From NCBI RefSeq assembly GCF_014647595.1, contig NZ_BMPM01000006.1, positions 124,001-188,000 on the forward strand: a DNA stretch of 64,000 nt, in the 5' to 3' direction. The stretch is from Paenarthrobacter histidinolovorans. Its GTDB lineage: Bacteria > Actinomycetota > Actinomycetes > Actinomycetales > Micrococcaceae. Positions 60,198-64,000 of the stretch are shown one piece after another. The position numbers and the translations under genes were made by a program. How positions within the stretch are numbered: the first letter of the stretch is position 1; the number at the start of each line of letters is the position of its first letter. The notes under the pieces were generated by a model, which did no database searches, was not told the origin of the DNA, and worked only from the letters and a program-made list of their open reading frames with translations.

Positions 60198-61277
60198 TTG
60201 TCCAGCCATACAGACGCCACCCGAATCCTGGGCGTTGGCATCCTCGGCGCCGGCCCGGTCACGCAGGCCATCCACTTGCCATCCCTGGCGCGTTTGGGCC
60301 ACATCCTGGCTGTCCGCCACATCATGGACGTCGACCCCACCGTGGCTGAGTCCGTTGCCGCCCGTGTCGGTGCCGCCCACAGCACCAGCATCGACGCTCT
60401 CCTTGGCGACCCGGATGTGGACATCGTGGCCATCTGCAGCCCTCACCAGTTCCACGCCGAGCAGGTCATCGCTGCGTGCCGCGCCGGGAAGAAGGCTGTC
60501 CTTTGCGAGAAGCCCTTCGCCATGAACGCCGACGAAGCCGCCCGCATTTCCGCCGTCAGCCAGGAAACAGCGGTGCCGATCATCGTCGGAGCCATGCACA
60601 CCTTCGACCCCGGCTGGATTGCGGCAAGCGAGGACTGGGGAGAACTTCCGGAGCATGCACACACGATCCGCTCCTCCATTGTCCTCCCGCCCAACGCACG
60701 GTTTGAGGACTTTGCCACCGAGATCATCACCCGTCCCGCCGGAGCCGCACCAGACTACTCGGACCCCGAGGTCATCAAAGGAGCACTCCGCGGCGGGGTC
60801 ATGGGGCTCGCCATCCACGACCTCCCCCTGATTCGCAGATTCACGCCGGACTTCAAGGACGTCGAAGTGCTTGAAGCGCGCCATGTTCGCCCGTTCGGTT
60901 ACGTCATCTCCCTCCGAACCCCAACGCGCAGCATTGAGCTCCGCGCGGCCATGAACAACACATGGAAGCCCGAATGGAGCTTCGAAGCCGTGTCCGACGA
61001 CGCGGCCCTCCGCATCGACTTCACACCGTCGTACGTCCAGGCCGGTTCCGCCGTTGCCACTCTGACCCAAGGCACACGCACCACGGTGCACGGCCCCTTT
61101 GAGCACAACGGTTACGAAGGCGAATGGCGCGAACTCGCCGCCCTGGCAACAGGGGAGAAACAGCCCCCATCGGCGCAATCCCTGATCGACGATCTCACTT
61201 TTGCCCTGGACATCGCCGAGGCCACGGTGACCCACGTTGATACCCGGAACGCTGTTGTCGAAGGAGCGCGCGCATGA
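60198..61277 (+). CDS. Gfo/Idh/MocA family oxidoreductase
   Basis: This 359-residue NAD(P)-dependent dehydrogenase should oxidise or epimerise a sugar or inositol. The Rossmann motif is GVGILGAGPVTQAIHLPSL (residues 13-31), and the EKP signature occurs as CEKPFAMNADEAARI (about 105). The catalytic HD pair is GLAIHDLPLI near residue 205. The start is TTG 60198, supported by GAGG ten bases upstream. First gene of the operon and coupled to the next by ATGA. With the ABC transporter it implies uptake followed by oxidation of the same sugar. Confidence 0.9.
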   Translation: MSSHTDATRILGVGILGAGPVTQAIHLPSLARLGHILAVRHIMDVDPTVAESVAARVGAAHSTSIDALLGDPDVDIVAICSPHQFHAEQVIAACRAGKKAVLCEKPFAMNADEAARISAVSQETAVPIIVGAMHTFDPGWIAASEDWGELPEHAHTIRSSIVLPPNARFEDFATEIITRPAGAAPDYSDPEVIKGALRGGVMGLAIHDLPLIRRFTPDFKDVEVLEARHVRPFGYVISLRTPTRSIELRAAMNNTWKPEWSFEAVSDDAALRIDFTPSYVQAGSAVATLTQGTRTTVHGPFEHNGYEGEWRELAALATGEKQPPSAQSLIDDLTFALDIAEATVTHVDTRNAVVEGARA

Positions 61278-62071
61278 GTCAGTACACTGTCCGTGCGACG
61301 CCCGAAGCCCGGGAAGCCGGCGCCATCACCCTTTCCGTTGCTTCGCTTCCTGAATCATTCGGTCCCGCCGGAGACTACGACAACGCCCACGTCCATGCCA
61401 TTGCGGGCCACGCAGGTTGGACTACGGAAGCTGCCCGAGCCATCTCAGCGGGAGCCCGCGGTGTGGTTGTGGTAAATCCCGCACCGGAAGACACCGATGA
61501 CCTGGACGATGCCGCGCAACAAAACGGCACCGTGGTGGTCCTCGACCAGCGTTGGGCGTCCAACCCCGCCGCGACGGCAGCAGAAGTGGCAGTGCGGTCC
61601 ATGGCCGGTCGCGCCGCGGTCCTCGACGTCGTCGCTACCGCTCCGTTGGGAACCGACATCGGAGCGTTGATCGCTGACCAACTCGCCGCCGTCGTCCGTC
61701 TCGCCGGACCGCTGGGAAACCTGAAACTCCTGGACCGCAGACAAAACGGCTACACCGCGACGGCAGTACTCGCCAACGGCGCGCCGGTGGCACTGCAGGG
61801 AATCATTTCCGACGCCCGGCCCGCAAGCGTCAACATCACCATGCTGACTGACGACGGCGGCGCCAGGGTCACGCTGCCGGATCCCGTGGCAGCCTGGCCG
61901 GCGACTGTCAAAGTCACAGGCCCGCAAGGCGAGCTGCTTGTCCCAACGATCTACGAATCCGCTCATCGCACCACTTGGCGCCGGCTCAAGGAACACCTCG
62001 ACGCCGGCACCCTCCCCTCCGATCTGCGGCAATTCGCTGCGGTTTCGGAAGCCATCGCAAGTCTCACCTGA
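61274..62071 (+). CDS. Uncharacterised protein, degenerate Gfo/Idh-like partner
   Basis: I do not recognise the family. The 265-residue product alternates strand and helix and ends like a Gfo/Idh beta-sheet domain (LLDRRQNGYTATAVLANGAP; VNITMLTDDGGARVTLPDPV; GPQGELLVPTIYESAHRTTW), similar in plan to the second half of the preceding enzyme. There is no GxGxxG in the short N-terminal part (HVHAIAGHAGWTTEAARAIS; GVVVVNPAPEDTDDL), so it should not bind NAD. The 4-nt overlap with the dehydrogenase suggests that they form a complex. Function unknown. Confidence 0.72.
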   Translation: MSQYTVRATPEAREAGAITLSVASLPESFGPAGDYDNAHVHAIAGHAGWTTEAARAISAGARGVVVVNPAPEDTDDLDDAAQQNGTVVVLDQRWASNPAATAAEVAVRSMAGRAAVLDVVATAPLGTDIGALIADQLAAVVRLAGPLGNLKLLDRRQNGYTATAVLANGAPVALQGIISDARPASVNITMLTDDGGARVTLPDPVAAWPATVKVTGPQGELLVPTIYESAHRTTWRRLKEHLDAGTLPSDLRQFAAVSEAIASLT

Positions 62072-62180
62072 AACACCCGCACATCCGTTCCACCAGCCAT
62101 TCAGTATCCGTTGCCCTACTCAAAGTTGAGCTGGACCGGCAAATCAACGCACAGCGTCGCCGGTCCCGAAAGGAATCACT

Positions 62181-63509
62181 ATGAATGTTCAGTCCGCAGC
62201 CACCCGGTCCTTCTCCCGCCGCAACTTCCTCGGCCTGTCCGCTGCGGCCGCTTCCGTGCCGCTGCTGGCAGCATGCGGTGGCGGCTCGGCCACCCAGGGC
62301 GGAGGGGGAGGTGCTGGTGGAACGGTCAAGTTCTGGGACATGCCATGGGCCACCCCCGCTTACAACGACTCCGCCAAGAAGATCGCTGAAGGCTTCTCCG
62401 GCGCTAACAACGCCAAGGCCAACTACCAGATCATCCAGTGGAACAACTTCTACCAAACGTTCTCATCGGCCATCGCTTCCAAGACCGGCCCCGCCGTATC
62501 CACCGGTGGCGGCTTCCAGGCCTTCCAGTTCGAGCAGCAGGGCCAGATCGCATACGCGGACAAGGTTATTGAGAAGTTGAAGTCCAACGGCCAGTTCGAT
62601 GACTTCCTGCCCGGCGTGTTGGACCCGTTCAAGTCCGACAAGGGTTACGTTGCTGTGCCGTGGCAGTTGGACATGCGCGTGTTCTGGTACCGGAAGTCCC
62701 TGTTTGAGAAGGCCGGCGTATCACTGCCCACGGACTGGCCATCCCTGCTTGAAGCCGGCAAGGCACTGAAGAAGGTCGGCGCGTTCGGCTTCGCCACAGG
62801 TGCCGGTTCCGGCAACAACTACGGCAACCACTCGATGATCATGATGATGGTCAACAACGGCGGCGGCGTCTGGAACAAGGACGGCGAGCTGGACCTCCTG
62901 AACGACCGGAACGTGGAAGCCATCGAGTTTGTGCGCGAACTCGTCTCCAACGGCATCGTGGATCCTGCAGCGGTCAGCTACACCACGGACAACATGTCTG
63001 CACAGTGGAAGGACGGCAAGGCCGGCTTCGGTCTTTTCCAGGTCAACGTTCCGCAGCGCGTCGGCGACACCTCCGGCGACCTGCTGGTGGCCGACCCCAT
63101 CACGGGACCGCACGGTGACAAGGCAACCATCGTGTTCCCGAACAACATCATGATGTACAAGAACACTCCGTCCCAGGAAGCCTCGGAAGAGTTCCTGGTT
63201 TACTACCTGGGCCAGCTCAAGGAACTGTGGAAGCAGAAGCTCATGTCCGCACTGCCTGTCTTCAAATCCATCACCGAGCTCCCGGAGTTCGCCGACGACC
63301 CCAACAACGTGAAGATCGTCAAGGACTGGCAGCCGATCGCCAAGACGTTCGCCGCCCAGGGCAGCACCCTCAACGCTAACCTCGCAGCCCTTGACGGCGG
63401 CCAGGCACTGAACCAATTCAGCCAGTCGATCCTTACCGGCCAGGCATCTGACGCCAAGAGCGCCCTGCAGACCTTCCAGTCCGGCCTCGAATCGGTCTTG
63501 AAGAAGTAG
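62181..63509 (+). CDS. ABC transporter sugar-binding lipoprotein
   Basis: This 442-residue binding protein has a twin-arginine-like leader (SRRNFLGLSA) and a lipobox LLAAC (C32), then a Gly/Ser-rich tether and a family 1 extracellular solute-binding domain (VKFWDMPWATPAYNDS; YVAVPWQLDMRVFWYRKSLF; the MMMVNNGGGVWNKDG core). It collects a sugar or oligosaccharide at the cell surface. The gap of 109 nt from the previous gene could hold a secondary promoter or processing site. It is followed by the permease gene after 15 nt. Confidence 0.95.
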   Translation: MNVQSAATRSFSRRNFLGLSAAAASVPLLAACGGGSATQGGGGGAGGTVKFWDMPWATPAYNDSAKKIAEGFSGANNAKANYQIIQWNNFYQTFSSAIASKTGPAVSTGGGFQAFQFEQQGQIAYADKVIEKLKSNGQFDDFLPGVLDPFKSDKGYVAVPWQLDMRVFWYRKSLFEKAGVSLPTDWPSLLEAGKALKKVGAFGFATGAGSGNNYGNHSMIMMMVNNGGGVWNKDGELDLLNDRNVEAIEFVRELVSNGIVDPAAVSYTTDNMSAQWKDGKAGFGLFQVNVPQRVGDTSGDLLVADPITGPHGDKATIVFPNNIMMYKNTPSQEASEEFLVYYLGQLKELWKQKLMSALPVFKSITELPEFADDPNNVKIVKDWQPIAKTFAAQGSTLNANLAALDGGQALNQFSQSILTGQASDAKSALQTFQSGLESVLKK

Positions 63510-63524
63510 AACGGTACCTCTGCC

Positions 63525-64000
63525 ATGTCATCAACTACTGCAACTTCGGGCCTGTCCCGGGCCCGCCGGGGAGTGGCCCCCGGTGGGTCCGGGGCGGTCC
63601 CGGGAAAACGCAAGAGCAAACTCAGCGCGCAGACCACCCGCACATTCTTCTGGCTGTTGCTGCCTTCGGTAGTGCTTCTGGTCCTGATCCACGGCTACCC
63701 GCTGATCCACGCCGCGGTACAGGCCACCCACGACGGCGACTTGCTCCAAACCGGTAACTTTGTGGGCGGGGAGAACTTCGCCAGCGTCCTCTCCTCCCCC
63801 GCATTCTGGAAAGCTGCGCAGTTCACGCTCTGGTTCACGATTGTCGGGGTCTTCGGCTCCTGGCTGGTAGGACTGGGCCTGGCGCTCCTGCTGCGAACCC
63901 GGATTCCTGCAGGCAACACTTTCAAGGTCCTGCTGCTCCTGCCGTGGGTAGTGCCGATCGTGGTCTCCTCCACGGCTTGGAACTGGTTGGTAGCCACCCC
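63525..64000 (+). CDS. ABC transporter permease, MalF type (3' truncated)
   Basis: The first 158 residues of a sugar ABC permease are in the window; the reading frame is open at the right edge. After a basic, Ser/Gly-rich N-terminus of about 40 residues, helices appear at 42-60 (FFWLLLPSVVLLVLIHGYPL) and 97-125 (FTLWFTIVGVFGSWLVGLGL), followed by GNTFKVLLLLPWVVPIVVSS, the usual segment before the EAA loop. It pairs with the binding protein upstream; a second permease and perhaps an ATPase should follow beyond the edge. Confidence 0.93.
   Translation, partial: MSSTTATSGLSRARRGVAPGGSGAVPGKRKSKLSAQTTRTFFWLLLPSVVLLVLIHGYPLIHAAVQATHDGDLLQTGNFVGGENFASVLSSPAFWKAAQFTLWFTIVGVFGSWLVGLGLALLLRTRIPAGNTFKVLLLLPWVVPIVVSSTAWNWLVAT

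Overview
The window is 64 kb of chromosome from a high-GC Gram-positive bacterium. Codon use, a glyoxylate shunt with a RamB-type regulator next to aceA, and many GTG/TTG starts point to Micrococcaceae, most likely Arthrobacter or Paenarthrobacter; this is inferred from recognised families, not from a database search. About 62 protein genes are packed tightly, many with 1-8 nt overlaps. I found no rRNA, tRNA, CRISPR array, insertion sequence or prophage.

Layout. 0-11 kb is housekeeping and stress genes: a truncated MocR regulator, a MerR/oxidoreductase pair with a textbook 19-bp-spacer MerR promoter, a TetR/DUF4188 pair with a palindromic operator, an ArsR/AHSA1 pair, an RNA pseudouridine synthase, a macrodomain protein, a DedA protein and PEP carboxylase. 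11.3-16.1 kb is a four-gene minus-strand operon: an ECF sigma factor fused to its own membrane anti-sigma and extracellular domains, then a PIG-L deacetylase, an ATP-grasp ligase and a family 2 glycosyltransferase. I consider it the best candidate for an undescribed system, probably a regulated cell-surface glycoconjugate pathway. 16.5-22.9 kb holds a degenerate GGDEF-like protein, DUF1684, an acyl-CoA dehydrogenase/SDR pair, a GH76-like protein, a YdeI protein and a VOC-like protein, with three convergent pairs overlapping at their stop codons.

22.9-34.1 kb is a catabolic island around a PucR-type regulator. One operon encodes an MHS permease, a ThDP enzyme, an aldehyde dehydrogenase, a YtcJ-like amidohydrolase and an M20 amidase; the other encodes a second MHS permease, RidA and an RraA homologue. 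Its chemistry suggests breakdown of an N-acyl or N-carbamoyl compound through a 2-oxo acid and an aldehyde. 34.1-40 kb contains Nudix-like and unknown proteins, tgt and a YhhQ-type queuosine-precursor transporter (salvage of queuine), with an orphan AbiEi-like nuclease-fusion gene between them. 40.2-42.8 kb is a TetR-controlled run ending in two tandem paralogous membrane proteins.

43-47.7 kb combines an MHS permease, a two-component system and a TAXI solute-binding lipoprotein without TRAP membrane subunits, so the lipoprotein probably serves as sensor input. 47.7-53.9 kb has a pyridoxal/HMP kinase, an orphan cytochrome b, a TetR regulator, an MFS transporter and RamB. 54-57.3 kb is the glyoxylate shunt (aceA, aceB). 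57.5-64 kb has a CynX-type MFS protein and a ROK-controlled sugar operon (Gfo/Idh oxidoreductase, a degenerate partner, ABC binding protein, and a permease cut by the window edge).

Intergenic regions carry unusually long and nearly perfect palindromes. One hairpin family occurs twice with the same arms but different 19-nt loops, once in a divergent promoter region where a terminator would make no sense.
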